Positions 7,245 to 15,296 are shown, numbered from the stretch's first letter. The stretch: 64,000 nucleotides of DNA from JAILLW01 sp045640905 (GCA_045640905.1 JAZUFW010000081.1:1-64000), one strand, 5' to 3'. The notes: generated from the sequence alone by a model not told the origin. Program-made: numbers and translations.

Positions 7245-8246
7245 ATGCCTGCAGGATTTGACCTGAAAGAAGGATACTATGATGAAAGACCACTTTCCGA
7301 TGACGAGATGTGGTCTGCTTTTTCATACCTTTTTTCTAACAAATCTGTTAATGATACAAGCTACAAGTTTGGTTTTCTGAAATCCATTTTGGATAATCTT
7401 TATAATACTGACGAAAGACTAATGCTTACGTTTGACCAACTGTTTTCAAAGTTCGCGGAGATATACTGGAATTTGGTATTAAAGCATCATATTCTGCAGA
7501 AAAACCCCGGAAAAACTAATAGAAGATCGGCGCTTGAATCTGCTTTGCTGGAGACGAAAACAAAATATGCGATAGAAGATGATATCCCATTTGAAAGCAT
7601 TACAGATGAAATGAAATTGTTTGTATGCCGTAAGGTCAAGGTGAAGTGCAAGGAAAATGTTGTCGGAGCATTGTATGCTGACTTAGGAGGCTTGTTCTAC
7701 TCATTTTCTAAGAGCGGTGAATGGCTTCAGCTGAATCCTCAGATGTACGAGTTTGTTTGCAAACATAAAGTGGCAATCGAAAAACTGAACTATTATGAGT
7801 GGGCTAAGTTTCTTGAGCGTGTAAATGACAATTCACAAGTTGATCATCTACTCAGCAAGATTGATGAAAGTACGATGCGTACCCGTAATAGTCTGGCATA
7901 TTATAGGGACATTCTTTTCCAAGAGTTTGAAAATAAATGTTTTTATTGTGGTAAGCCGATTTCTTGCGGAAATGTTGAGGTTGATCATTTCATACCATGG
8001 TCATTCATTAAAGATGACAAGCTTTGGAATTTTGTCTTGGCCTGTCCAAAATGTAACAATAACAAGCGAGATAAACTTGCCGATACTATTTTCCTCGACA
8101 GGTTGGTGAAGAGGAACACAATACTAATTGAACATCATCGTGTGGATCCGCAGTTACAATTAAACCGCCTACGTAACATATATACTTGGGCACAGCGGAA
8201 TGGTTATGACGAAATCTGGACACCACCTAAGAGAGAATGTGTATAA
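7245..8246 (+). CDS. HNH endonuclease
   Basis: 333 residues; GAGGTG precedes the ATG. The C-terminal third is a zinc-finger HNH nuclease: CFYC (Cys about 232 and 235), VDHFIPWS (catalytic His about 248), WNFVLACPKCNNNK with the second CxxC and the Asn/His-position residues. The N-terminal ~200 residues are helical and unrecognised, and may be a specificity or partner-binding domain. The stop is one base from the start of a methyltransferase gene, so the two could form a restriction- or modification-like pair, though the methyltransferase does not look DNA-specific. Confidence 0.85.
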   Translation: MPAGFDLKEGYYDERPLSDDEMWSAFSYLFSNKSVNDTSYKFGFLKSILDNLYNTDERLMLTFDQLFSKFAEIYWNLVLKHHILQKNPGKTNRRSALESALLETKTKYAIEDDIPFESITDEMKLFVCRKVKVKCKENVVGALYADLGGLFYSFSKSGEWLQLNPQMYEFVCKHKVAIEKLNYYEWAKFLERVNDNSQVDHLLSKIDESTMRTRNSLAYYRDILFQEFENKCFYCGKPISCGNVEVDHFIPWSFIKDDKLWNFVLACPKCNNNKRDKLADTIFLDRLVKRNTILIEHHRVDPQLQLNRLRNIYTWAQRNGYDEIWTPPKRECV

Positions 8247-8247
8247 A

Positions 8248-8838
8248 ATGATCGACAATAATGTAGAATATTACAATATAAACGCTCAGAGTTTTTACGA
8301 TGGTACCGTAAATGCTGATATGTCATTGTGGCGTGACAAATTTGAAACCTATATAGTAGATAGCGGACATATACTTGATGCAGGTTGTGGCAGTGGTCGT
8401 GATAGTCGAGCGTTTATACAGCATGGATATTCGGTTACCGCATTTGACGCATCAACAGAAATGTGTCGCTTGGCATCAGAACTCATTGGACAGGAAGTTT
8501 TCCTGATGCGATTTGATGAGATGACCTTTGAGAATGAGTTTGATGGTATCTGGGCATGCTCATCGCTTCTGCATGTTCCCAACGAAGAACTTCCGGAGAT
8601 ACTTGGGAAGATGCATAGAGCCCTCAAGGAGACGGGAACCATGTATGTTTCCTTTAAATACGGTGAGGGGACAAAATGGCGAGGCGACAGAAGCTTTAGC
8701 GATTTCATGGAAGAATCGGTGAAGGTTCTTTTGAATAATGTTGATTTCGAAATAATAGAATGCGGTGTGACTTCGGATGTCAGACCGGGCAGGGCTGATG
8801 AAAAATGGATTAATGTTATTGCAAAAAAACAGAATTGA
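8248..8838 (+). CDS. Class I SAM-dependent methyltransferase
   Basis: 196 residues from ATG 8248, one base after the HNH stop. Motif I ILDAGCGSGRDS and the acidic motif II FDAS are clear, followed by FDGIWACSSLLHVP and a small-molecule-type C-terminal half (MYVSFKYGEGTKWR, Methyltransf_11/25 style). No DPPY/NPPY motif of adenine or exocyclic-amine DNA methylases is present, so a small molecule or protein substrate is more likely than DNA. Tight coupling to the HNH gene is notable. Confidence 0.8.
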   Translation: MIDNNVEYYNINAQSFYDGTVNADMSLWRDKFETYIVDSGHILDAGCGSGRDSRAFIQHGYSVTAFDASTEMCRLASELIGQEVFLMRFDEMTFENEFDGIWACSSLLHVPNEELPEILGKMHRALKETGTMYVSFKYGEGTKWRGDRSFSDFMEESVKVLLNNVDFEIIECGVTSDVRPGRADEKWINVIAKKQN

Positions 8839-8863
8839 CGCGGTGACATGACAAATCCGATAT

Positions 8864-8935
8864 ATGATTGAATTAATAAACAAAAAATATCCGAATGGAT
8901 ACTATGAAGGACTAAAGCGGAATAAGCACCTGTAA
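8864..8935 (+). CDS. Tiny open frame (23 aa), doubtful
   Basis: ATG 8864 opens a 23-residue frame (ending GYYEGLKRNKHL) between the methyltransferase and the helicase gene. A weak GGTGACAT precedes it. It may be a leader peptide, a fragment of a lost gene, or chance. Confidence 0.2.
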   Translation: MIELINKKYPNGYYEGLKRNKHL

Positions 8936-8957
8936 TTGGAGTGAGAGGAAAAGCAGA

Positions 8958-10811
8958 ATGATCATTTACGATAATACATTATCAAACTTCTCAGAAGACG
9001 TTTCGTTGAATCGCATATCCGATATTTTATATGAATCATTGCGGGCTAATAACTTAAGCGGCGGGTCTGACAGTGAAATTAACTCGTGGAATAATTCTCT
9101 TCATTTTATGAAGGACGTTTTGGACACGCCTGACATTCCCGGAGATTGTGAGGTCGCTATTGAATATAATATACCTCAGACTTCAAAGCGCGTTGATTTC
9201 ATGATTCTTGGTCGAGACCATGAAATGGTTGAGCATGTGGTTATCGTGGAACTGAAACAGTGGGCCAAGGTCGAGAAGGTCAACGATATGTTTCGTCATT
9301 CGATTCTTTCTGACTTGCGAAGCGGCGAACCGGTAGCTCATCCCTCATATCAGGCTTATACATATAAAAAACTGCTGATGAATTATGGTAGTGCAGAAGA
9401 AATTGATGAAACATCGCTTAATCCGTGTGCATATCTTCATAATATGTCTGAGGACTATCGACCTGTTCTGGAGGATGACATATATTCCGACTGGACCGGT
9501 GAAGCACCGGTATTCTTAAAGTGTGATGTGTTGAAACTGAGAGCTTTTATCAGTCAATACGTATGCCAAAAATCAGCAGATGGTAAGCTTTTATATAGAA
9601 TAGATTATGGGAAAATAAAGCCTACAAAGTCACTTCAGGACTCAATAGATTCGATGCTTTGTGGTAACGAAGAATTCCAAATGGTTGATGAACAGGCTGT
9701 TGCCTATGATTTTATAATGAATGCCATTAAGAAGGCACAGAGTGATCACAAAAAGCATGTACTAATAATTCAGGGTGGTCCCGGAACCGGAAAATCGGTT
9801 TTGGCAGTAAATGTTCTTGCTGATTCCATTTCGAAATTGGGATTGAACGCTTCATACATTACGAAGAACAGTGCACCACGTAATTGCTATGAGGCACTTC
9901 TTGCTCATGGCAGTGCTAAGAAAATGGTTGATTTGAAAATGGCCTTCAAATCTCCACATTCATTGCCATTTATTCCAATGAACGGCATAGACGTAGGTCT
10001 GTTTGATGAAGCTCATCGTATGCAGCAAAAGCCATATATGTATAAGGGAAACGATATGCTTCATGATGCTATTTTTGCATCGAGGGTTTCAGTATTTTTT
10101 GTCGATGAAGATCAAAGAATTACAGTAAATGATTGCTACAATGTGGATGCTATTAAGCGCTATGCCCTGGATATGGGAGCTACGCTGGATACGGTACAGC
10201 CGTTCAAACTTGAATCACAGTTTAGATGCAACGGCAGTGACGGATATATTGCATTCTTGGATGATGTATTGGAAGTCAGAGAAACAGCCAATAAGTCTTT
10301 TGATGACAAATCCTTTGATTTACGAGTGTTTGACACACCGGATATGATGCGAGAGGCACTCAGAATTATGAATGCTGAGCGCAATAAGTCGAGAATGTGC
10401 GCCGGCTACTGCTATGATTGGAATGTTAAGAACAAACGTGGAGAATGGGATGTCATTATAGAAGATTTCCATGCTAAATGGAATTTGGAGAATGACAGTG
10501 TTTTTGCAATTAATCCCGATTCTTTTGAACAGATAGGATGTATCCATACAGTACAGGGTATGGAATTTGACTATGTTGGAGTAATAATTGGGCGAGATTT
10601 AGTATTCAAAAACGGACATGTCTGCACAGATAAAGAAGCAATATCAAAAGACGATAAGACCAGTAAAATCAGGTCGTGTAAGGATTTGGAACTTGCGGAT
10701 AAACTGATACGAAACACGTACAAAGTTTTACTTACGCGAGGTCAGAAGGGATGCTTTGTTTATTGTGAAGATGAGGCATTAAGAGAATATTTGAAGAAGA
10801 GAGTTGGTTAA
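8958..10811 (+). CDS. DUF2075/schlafen-like ATPase with N-terminal PD-(D/E)XK nuclease-like domain
   Basis: 617 residues. The N-terminal part carries RVDFMILG...VVIVELKQW, giving Asp80, Glu98 and Lys100, the order of a PD-(D/E)XK nuclease core. Next comes a superfamily-1-type NTPase: Walker A GGPGTGKS (273-280), Walker B LFDEAH (Asp350-Glu351), a FVDEDQRI motif, SQFRCNGSD, and a late HTVQGMEFDYVGVIIG plus KVLLTRGQKGC, typical of SF1 helicases. This matches DUF2075 proteins (schlafen group-3-like DNA/RNA helicases). It is followed 10 bases later by a MazG-like gene; the pairing suggests nucleic-acid surveillance or anti-phage activity, which is inferred. Confidence 0.85.
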   Translation: MIIYDNTLSNFSEDVSLNRISDILYESLRANNLSGGSDSEINSWNNSLHFMKDVLDTPDIPGDCEVAIEYNIPQTSKRVDFMILGRDHEMVEHVVIVELKQWAKVEKVNDMFRHSILSDLRSGEPVAHPSYQAYTYKKLLMNYGSAEEIDETSLNPCAYLHNMSEDYRPVLEDDIYSDWTGEAPVFLKCDVLKLRAFISQYVCQKSADGKLLYRIDYGKIKPTKSLQDSIDSMLCGNEEFQMVDEQAVAYDFIMNAIKKAQSDHKKHVLIIQGGPGTGKSVLAVNVLADSISKLGLNASYITKNSAPRNCYEALLAHGSAKKMVDLKMAFKSPHSLPFIPMNGIDVGLFDEAHRMQQKPYMYKGNDMLHDAIFASRVSVFFVDEDQRITVNDCYNVDAIKRYALDMGATLDTVQPFKLESQFRCNGSDGYIAFLDDVLEVRETANKSFDDKSFDLRVFDTPDMMREALRIMNAERNKSRMCAGYCYDWNVKNKRGEWDVIIEDFHAKWNLENDSVFAINPDSFEQIGCIHTVQGMEFDYVGVIIGRDLVFKNGHVCTDKEAISKDDKTSKIRSCKDLELADKLIRNTYKVLLTRGQKGCFVYCEDEALREYLKKRVG

Positions 10812-10820
10812 GGGGGATTT

Positions 10821-11141
10821 ATGAAAAAAGAAACAGTTGATAGAATCAGAAAGTTTTCAGAAGACAGAAACTGGGATCAGTTTCACTCACCTGCCAACCT
10901 TGCAAAGTCCATTTCCATAGAGGCAAATGAACTGCTCGAGTGCTTTCAGTGGAGCGATGACGGATACGATATTAATGAAGTCAGGGAAGAATTGGCGGAT
11001 GTAATTGTTTATTGCCAGAATATGCTTGATAAACTGGGACTGGATGCTGACGAAATTGTGAATGCTAAGATGGACCAGAACGAGGCAAAGTATCCGGTTG
11101 ACAAGGCAAAAGGTGTAGCAACCAAATATAATAAACTGTAA
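10821..11141 (+). CDS. MazG-like nucleotide pyrophosphohydrolase
   Basis: 106 residues of the all-alpha NTP pyrophosphatase superfamily. The metal-binding pattern EANELLECFQW (ExxE) and EELADVIVYCQNM (ExxxD) are both present, as in single-domain MazG/dCTPase-like enzymes. It would hydrolyse an NTP or dNTP to NMP and pyrophosphate. GGGGG precedes the ATG and the gene follows the nuclease-helicase by 10 bases, so they are almost surely co-transcribed. MazG-like enzymes can deplete nucleotides during phage infection, which fits a two-gene defence module, but housecleaning is equally possible. Confidence 0.9.
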   Translation: MKKETVDRIRKFSEDRNWDQFHSPANLAKSISIEANELLECFQWSDDGYDINEVREELADVIVYCQNMLDKLGLDADEIVNAKMDQNEAKYPVDKAKGVATKYNKL

Positions 11142-11173
11142 AACTGATTATCATTTTTGAAAGGTTAAATAAA

Positions 11174-11401
11174 ATGACATACCTAATTAAAGACACAACC
11201 CGCGAACAACGTGAAGCCATTGTGGCGGAATCGCTTGGAACTATTGAGGGCTCCTGCGATGGATGCGCTGCCGGGCTTGCGGAAATGTATCAGGACTATA
11301 TTGATGGCAAGAAGGAACTAAAAGAAATAAATATGGAGTTTAGACGCGGATATATTTCCGGCGAGGAGGCGCCTGCTAAAAGAGGGTGTGAATTTTTCTG
11401 A
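11174..11401 (+). CDS. Small conserved-looking protein (75 aa), unknown
   Basis: 75 residues after GAAAGG. The sequence IEGSCDGCAAGLAEMYQDYI followed by a DGKKELKEINMEFRRGYI segment looks structured and helical; the DYIDGKKELKEINMEF part is loosely like the C-terminal helix of VbhA-type antitoxins (a short helix after Gly), but no Fic partner is present so this is weak. Two Cys two residues apart (CDGC) and one near the C-terminus may bind a metal. The stop overlaps the next start (TGATG). Confidence 0.6.
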   Translation: MTYLIKDTTREQREAIVAESLGTIEGSCDGCAAGLAEMYQDYIDGKKELKEINMEFRRGYISGEEAPAKRGCEFF

Positions 11402-11673
11402 TGTGGACGGTAAAACATATAATGGAGGCCGACTTTGGCTGCGAAGAACGTCAGGATGATGAGCCGTTAAAGGTTTTGGTAACACTTGAATCCGATGATG
11501 GCAGACTAATGCAGTTTGAGGCAGCAGACGACTGGCTGTCTGAGCAGGGAATTGATGAAGGTGATGAATGGCCGGATGATGTTGAGGCTCTTTTGGAAGC
11601 AGAGGACAAAGCATTAAATATGACTGACTTTATGAACAATTATTTTGATGCTTTGGATGAAATGGATGAATAG
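11401..11673 (+). CDS. Small acidic protein (90 aa), unknown
   Basis: ATG 11401 shares bases with the stop of the previous gene (TGATG), a sign of translational coupling. The product is very acidic (many Asp/Glu in the last 50 residues, ending DALDEMDE) with no membrane segment. No family recognised. Acidic mates of small basic or metal-binding proteins are sometimes inhibitors or antitoxins; nothing in the sequence proves it here. Confidence 0.55.
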   Translation: MWTVKHIMEADFGCEERQDDEPLKVLVTLESDDGRLMQFEAADDWLSEQGIDEGDEWPDDVEALLEAEDKALNMTDFMNNYFDALDEMDE

Positions 11674-11687
11674 GAGAAAGAAAATCG

Positions 11688-11876
11688 ATGAATGACCAGG
11701 ATAAGCGTGCTGTTGAAGGAATGGCCGGATGCGGAATTGATTTGGAGGGATTGTGTCAAGCCTTTCCCAAGTTTCCGGCAGAGGAAATCGAGAAAATTTA
11801 TATGCAGATTCGAAATATAGGAAATAGCGGAAGTACAGAGCAGGATATTAAGTGCTGTGGCTCCGATGCCAGGTAA
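11688..11876 (+). CDS. Small protein (62 aa), unknown
   Basis: Starts after AGGAGAAAG. 62 residues with GCGIDLEGLCQAFPKFPAEEIEKIY, which looks like a small helical domain, and a C-terminal CCG. Part of a run of tiny co-directional genes after the MazG-like gene. No family recognised. Confidence 0.5.
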   Translation: MNDQDKRAVEGMAGCGIDLEGLCQAFPKFPAEEIEKIYMQIRNIGNSGSTEQDIKCCGSDAR

Positions 11877-11881
11877 GAATT

Positions 11882-12052
11882 ATGTTTGAAAGTTGGTTGA
11901 ATGAGCTGGAGTAAAATGAAGATATTTCCGTTCGCGGAGGAGTGAAGCTGGCCAGAGAGTATGTATCTCATTTGGAAGATGAGATCTCGAAGCTCAAGGA
12001 ATCCAATGAATTGAAGAAGGAATATCTGAAGAAACTGAAGCAGGACCTGTAG
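11882..12052 (+). pseudogene. Small coiled-coil gene interrupted by an in-frame TAA
   Basis: From ATG 11882 (AGGTAAG upstream) the frame reads ten codons (MFESWLNELE), then TAA at 11912-11914, then continues open in the same frame through VKLAREYVSHLEDEISKLKE and a Lys/Glu-rich heptad-like end to TAG at 12052. The second part has its own GGAGGA directly before a GTG, so a 36-residue protein could still be made. The pattern is best read as one small 56-residue gene with a nonsense change. Confidence 0.45.
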
Positions 12053-12064
12053 TGAGGAATAGCG

Positions 12065-12316
12065 ATGGGATTATTTAAGACTAAAACAGAAAAAGAAATT
12101 GATATTATTATCCAACGACTCGTGATGAATATGTCCAATAATTATAAAGATAATGCTCAGAAAAATCTGAAAGAATTTGAGGTCGCACTTGAAGCGATGA
12201 AATCTGACGGGAAAGTAAAGCCTGCGATATTATCGAAGTATGAGACAATTCTATCCGAATATCAGAGCAAACTGCAAGGCTACACCCATAAGGACCAGAA
12301 ACCTTATTGGACCTAA
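12065..12316 (+). CDS. Small helical protein (83 aa), unknown
   Basis: GTGAGG lies ahead of ATG 12065. The product is charged and helical with no membrane segment: TEKEIDIIIQRLVMNMSNNY followed by a Lys/Glu-rich helix and a C-terminal polar tail. No family recognised. It follows the interrupted coiled-coil gene by 12 bases and precedes a small membrane protein. Confidence 0.55.
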   Translation: MGLFKTKTEKEIDIIIQRLVMNMSNNYKDNAQKNLKEFEVALEAMKSDGKVKPAILSKYETILSEYQSKLQGYTHKDQKPYWT

Positions 12317-12339
12317 TCCCGTTTTTGATAGGTGACTGT

Positions 12340-12543
12340 ATGAATACGATAGAATTGGTGATTGCAATTATTATAATTGCTGCATTTGGAGTTATAGGTA
12401 TATTATTGTGTGCCGGAAAAGGTTCTTTTCTGCTGGGAGCGGTTAGGGACATGGAAGATGGCAGTAGGAAGACGATGCTGACAAGAATATGTGGTGTGGT
12501 TCTTCTGGTGATTACTGTGATTTTGGAAATTCTTGTCTTCTGA
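12340..12543 (+). CDS. Small two-TM membrane protein (DUF3784-like)
   Basis: 67 residues from ATG 12340, with AGGTGA just upstream (an upstream TTG at 12307 is less likely). Two hydrophobic segments (about 4-25 and 47-66) flank a polar loop with CAGKGSFLLG, reminiscent of the FGKGSFLIAG loop of DUF3784 proteins. Function unknown. It precedes bioY by 35 bases and may share its transcript. Confidence 0.5.
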   Translation: MNTIELVIAIIIIAAFGVIGILLCAGKGSFLLGAVRDMEDGSRKTMLTRICGVVLLVITVILEILVF

Positions 12544-12578
12544 ATAAATATTCCCGGAAAGCAGTAGGAAAGAGAAAG

Positions 12579-13121
12579 ATGTCGATTAAGCGAATGGCGT
12601 TTATTGCTATGATGACGGGCCTTATGATAGTTTGCTCTTGGCTGACAATTCCGGCTACGGTTCCCTTCACGATGCAGACTTTTGCTGTGTTTTGCAGCTT
12701 GATTTTGCTGGGCGGGAAAGCGGGCTTCATGTCAATAGCACTATATGTTTTTATAGGTTGTGTCGGTCTGCCGGTGTTTTCCGGATTTCAGGGAGGTATT
12801 GGCCATATACTTGGGCCGACCGGTGGGTATATAATTGGTTTGCTGGCAGCAGCATTAATTTATCGGTTGTTTGAAACGATATTTCCCCAAAAAGAAAAAT
12901 ATCGATTGGTTGCGCTTGCAGTCGGATTGTTAATTTGTTATATATTTGGAACGCTTTGGTTTCAAGTTGTCTATGGAATTCGAGGATCTGCTTATTCCGT
13001 AGGCGCAGTAATTTCAATTTGTGTTTTCCCGTATATCATTCCGGATATATTGAAACTGGCTTTGGCTTGGATTGTTTCAAAGAGAGTTCGTAAAGCTATT
13101 ATGAATTTTGATTTGAATTGA
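12579..13121 (+). CDS. bioY: BioY, biotin-specific ECF transporter S component
   Basis: 180 residues from ATG 12579 with AGGAAAGAG upstream. Six hydrophobic segments with the BioY hallmarks: PATVPFTMQTFAVFCSLILLGGKAG in the first half and the GPTGGYIIGLLAAALI block, plus a basic C-terminus. It captures biotin and works with a shared ECF energising module (EcfA1A2T) encoded elsewhere. No biotin-synthesis gene or BirA box is visible here, so the cell probably scavenges biotin. Confidence 0.93.
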   Translation: MSIKRMAFIAMMTGLMIVCSWLTIPATVPFTMQTFAVFCSLILLGGKAGFMSIALYVFIGCVGLPVFSGFQGGIGHILGPTGGYIIGLLAAALIYRLFETIFPQKEKYRLVALAVGLLICYIFGTLWFQVVYGIRGSAYSVGAVISICVFPYIIPDILKLALAWIVSKRVRKAIMNFDLN

Positions 13122-13221
13122 AGTTTTTCGAATAAAAGTTAAAACCTTATAAACCTTATAAAATAAGGGGTTGCAGAAATTTCTTTGGGGGTATACTTGA
13201 CCTCAGTCTTTTATTTTTGGG

Positions 13222-13836
13222 GAATTTGCGGCCACTCCGATTACAGCAAATGCATATTATGACCCTATGACGAACGGAATCAATATTCTCCCGGGTCTTG
13301 TCGGAGATGTGCTGTATCACGAAGATATGCCTATCGAAGAAGTATATGCCAAGGTCGGAGCTGTTATCGGACATGAGATATCACACGCCTTTGATCCTAC
13401 GGGCGCCAATTACGATGAAGTCGGTAATTATAAATGCTGGTGGACCGATGAAGATATGCAGACTTTCGAAGGCCTCAGATAGAAAATGGTTGATTACTAT
13501 GATAATATTAAGGTATGGGATGGCATATATTGTGACGGTGAGCAGCTCAAGGGAGAGGTTTGCGCTGATATGGCCGGCATTGGCGTGCTTTTAAGACTTG
13601 CTGCCCAACGGGATGATTTTGATTTCGATTTGTTCTTTAAGAGCTATTCGCGCCTTTGGGCTTCTAATATTACTCCGGGCTATGTGCAGTATATGGCAAT
13701 GTATGATGAACATCCGATTCCGTATTTAAGAGTAAATGTTGTGCTTGCTCAGTTTGATGAATTCTATTCGACATATGGAATCAAGGAAGGTGACGGAATG
13801 TATATTGCGCCCGAAGACAGAGTAAAGATCTGGTAG
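13222..13836 (+). pseudogene. M13-family (PepO/neprilysin-like) metallopeptidase, 5'-truncated with an in-frame TAG
   Basis: The open frame starts abruptly at GEFAATPITANAYYDP and carries the M13 core: VIGHEISHAFD (HExxH zinc site), the GA-YDE-GN-KCWWT segment, CADMAGI with the Glu-containing third-ligand motif region (GEVCADMAG) and the short C-terminus ending KIW. A TAG at 13480-13482 interrupts it after FEGLR, where relatives continue with a Gln-like residue, so CAG to TAG is likely. About two thirds of the normal ~650-residue protein is missing. Both halves are otherwise intact, which points to fairly recent loss. Confidence 0.85.
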
Positions 13837-13975
13837 AATAATGCTATTATTTTCACAATTGCGTCCTTGTGCAGCGCTTCGATTCTGGCGGCTGTTTTGG
13901 TGTTATGTCTAAGCAGTTTTACGGCTTTTTCTGTTTTGACAATTATAACTAAATGATAAGGGAGGACTTACTAAG

Positions 13976-14764
13976 ATGAAAAAGAAAAGTATCGTTATAG
14001 CATTAATTATGGCAGTTTTTGCAACGACTTTTTTGCAACCTGTAAGTGTGAAGGCCGAGGCTCAGGAGGCATCTGAATATAAGTGTGTGTATGTTCATGA
14101 TCCAAGATTAAATGCAAAGGCGATGGAGGACATAGTTGTAAATCCTAATGCAATTTATGGCTTTTCGCCTGCCCCTGATTCAACGAGATTAGGAGAATAT
14201 GCGTCCTATGACTGGAGTGATCCAGTAGTAGTTGAGAAAGCAAGGCAGGATAGAATAAAGTATCTTGCGAGCTTTGATGAGCAGTATGAATTATGGAATA
14301 AGATGTCTAAAGAAGGTAAGTCAGTAGAAGAAATCGCCCGTGCAGTAAGTGCGAAGAGAAATGAACTGAGATTGACAACTTATAAAAATGATCCAGAGGG
14401 ATTGGAGAAGGTAAAGAAAAGTAACCTTGAGACATATGGAAATGAGAATGGACCTACGGCTGAGAGCCTTTTTGAAAAATATGGTTCCTGGGAAAAGGTA
14501 CTTATAAAATCATTTAGTTCCAATTCGGGAATGGATGCATGTCTTGGTCTTTATGATATTCAGTATGAGCATAATAAGCTTACTAATGCAATTGCAGAAA
14601 ATGAAATTATCTGTTATACAGTACAACCTAATGACTATCTTATTAAAATAGCAGAGAAATATTATGGTGATAAGCGCCAGTGGGTAAAGATATATGATGC
14701 AAATAAAGACAAGATAGGTAGTGAATATATTATTTATGTTGGAGAACAGCTTTTAATTCCATAA
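13976..14764 (+). CDS. Secreted LysM-domain protein
   Basis: 262 residues with a clear signal peptide (MKKKS..., cleavage near VKAEA) after a GGGAGG ribosome site. The middle is unknown but includes NPNAIYGFSPAPDSTRLGEY and a helical charged stretch; similar segments occur in Clostridia exported proteins. The last ~48 residues form a LysM domain (YTVQPNDYLIKIAEKYYGD ... EYIIYVGEQLLIP), which binds peptidoglycan. So the protein is probably held in the wall. No catalytic domain is recognised. Locally more AT-rich than its neighbours. Confidence 0.82.
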   Translation: MKKKSIVIALIMAVFATTFLQPVSVKAEAQEASEYKCVYVHDPRLNAKAMEDIVVNPNAIYGFSPAPDSTRLGEYASYDWSDPVVVEKARQDRIKYLASFDEQYELWNKMSKEGKSVEEIARAVSAKRNELRLTTYKNDPEGLEKVKKSNLETYGNENGPTAESLFEKYGSWEKVLIKSFSSNSGMDACLGLYDIQYEHNKLTNAIAENEIICYTVQPNDYLIKIAEKYYGDKRQWVKIYDANKDKIGSEYIIYVGEQLLIP

Positions 14765-14897
14765 TAGATTATATGATGAAGCGCAGTCCAACTTATGGGG
14801 CCCGCGTCAAACCTTGAGAAATCAGGACTTGCGTGATTTTTTCGGGGGGGGTATACTATATTGGAAGTATGTGCTTTGGGGAAATGGGAACGAGCAA

Positions 14898-15296
14898 ATG
14901 TCAGATCAAAGAAAGTATTCAAGGGAGCGAATTGATGTCGCTGCCAATTTTTATATTACGGGCGGCGAATTTGGAAAAATAGAGTTCACAGGAATGATTG
15001 CGAATATTAGCGAGTCCGGCATTTTAATCGAGGTGATTGATACACCATCTGTTGAAGTCGCAAAGACGGTTGCGATCGGAAGCGAAATCAGCTTTGTCGG
15101 AATTGATGAGTATGAGATATTCAAGGACCGGAAAGTTGAATTCCTCGAAGGCACTGTAAATGTGGTGTGGGCCTGCGAAAGGAACGGAAAGTTTTCGATA
15201 GGGTGCGAAATAAAGAATCTTTCGCGTGAACTTGAAAAGTATATCGCTGATCGAAAAATAATAGGTTTTCAAAAGCGAGGATGTATTTTGCTATGA
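14898..15296 (+). CDS. PilZ-domain c-di-GMP binding protein
   Basis: 132 residues from ATG 14898. The N-terminal RKYSRERIDV supplies the RxxxR motif and ANISESGILIEV the (D/N)xSxxG motif that together bind cyclic di-GMP; a beta-rich core and a C-terminal helix follow. The upstream in-frame extension to a TTG at 14814 lacks a ribosome site. It is a single-gene unit ending in a strong terminator and is a likely effector for the EAL proteins farther along, though they are not linked in an operon. Confidence 0.85.
   Translation: MSDQRKYSRERIDVAANFYITGGEFGKIEFTGMIANISESGILIEVIDTPSVEVAKTVAIGSEISFVGIDEYEIFKDRKVEFLEGTVNVVWACERNGKFSIGCEIKNLSRELEKYIADRKIIGFQKRGCILL

Noticed and set aside
7245..8838. 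Classical type II restriction-modification pair
   Set aside because: The methyltransferase lacks DNA-methylase motifs (no DPPY/NPPY or PC motif), so the pair cannot be called restriction-modification from sequence.
12544..12578. Biotin-responsive site ahead of bioY
   Set aside because: No BirA-type palindrome in the short gap.
13151..13172. Possible terminator after bioY (AACCTTAT ... ATAAGGGGTT)
   Set aside because: The pairing has a two-base bulge and the run of T is missing; not strong enough.
13837..13956. Hydrophobic open stretch after the M13 pseudogene
   Set aside because: No start codon with a ribosome site and no similarity; probably chance.
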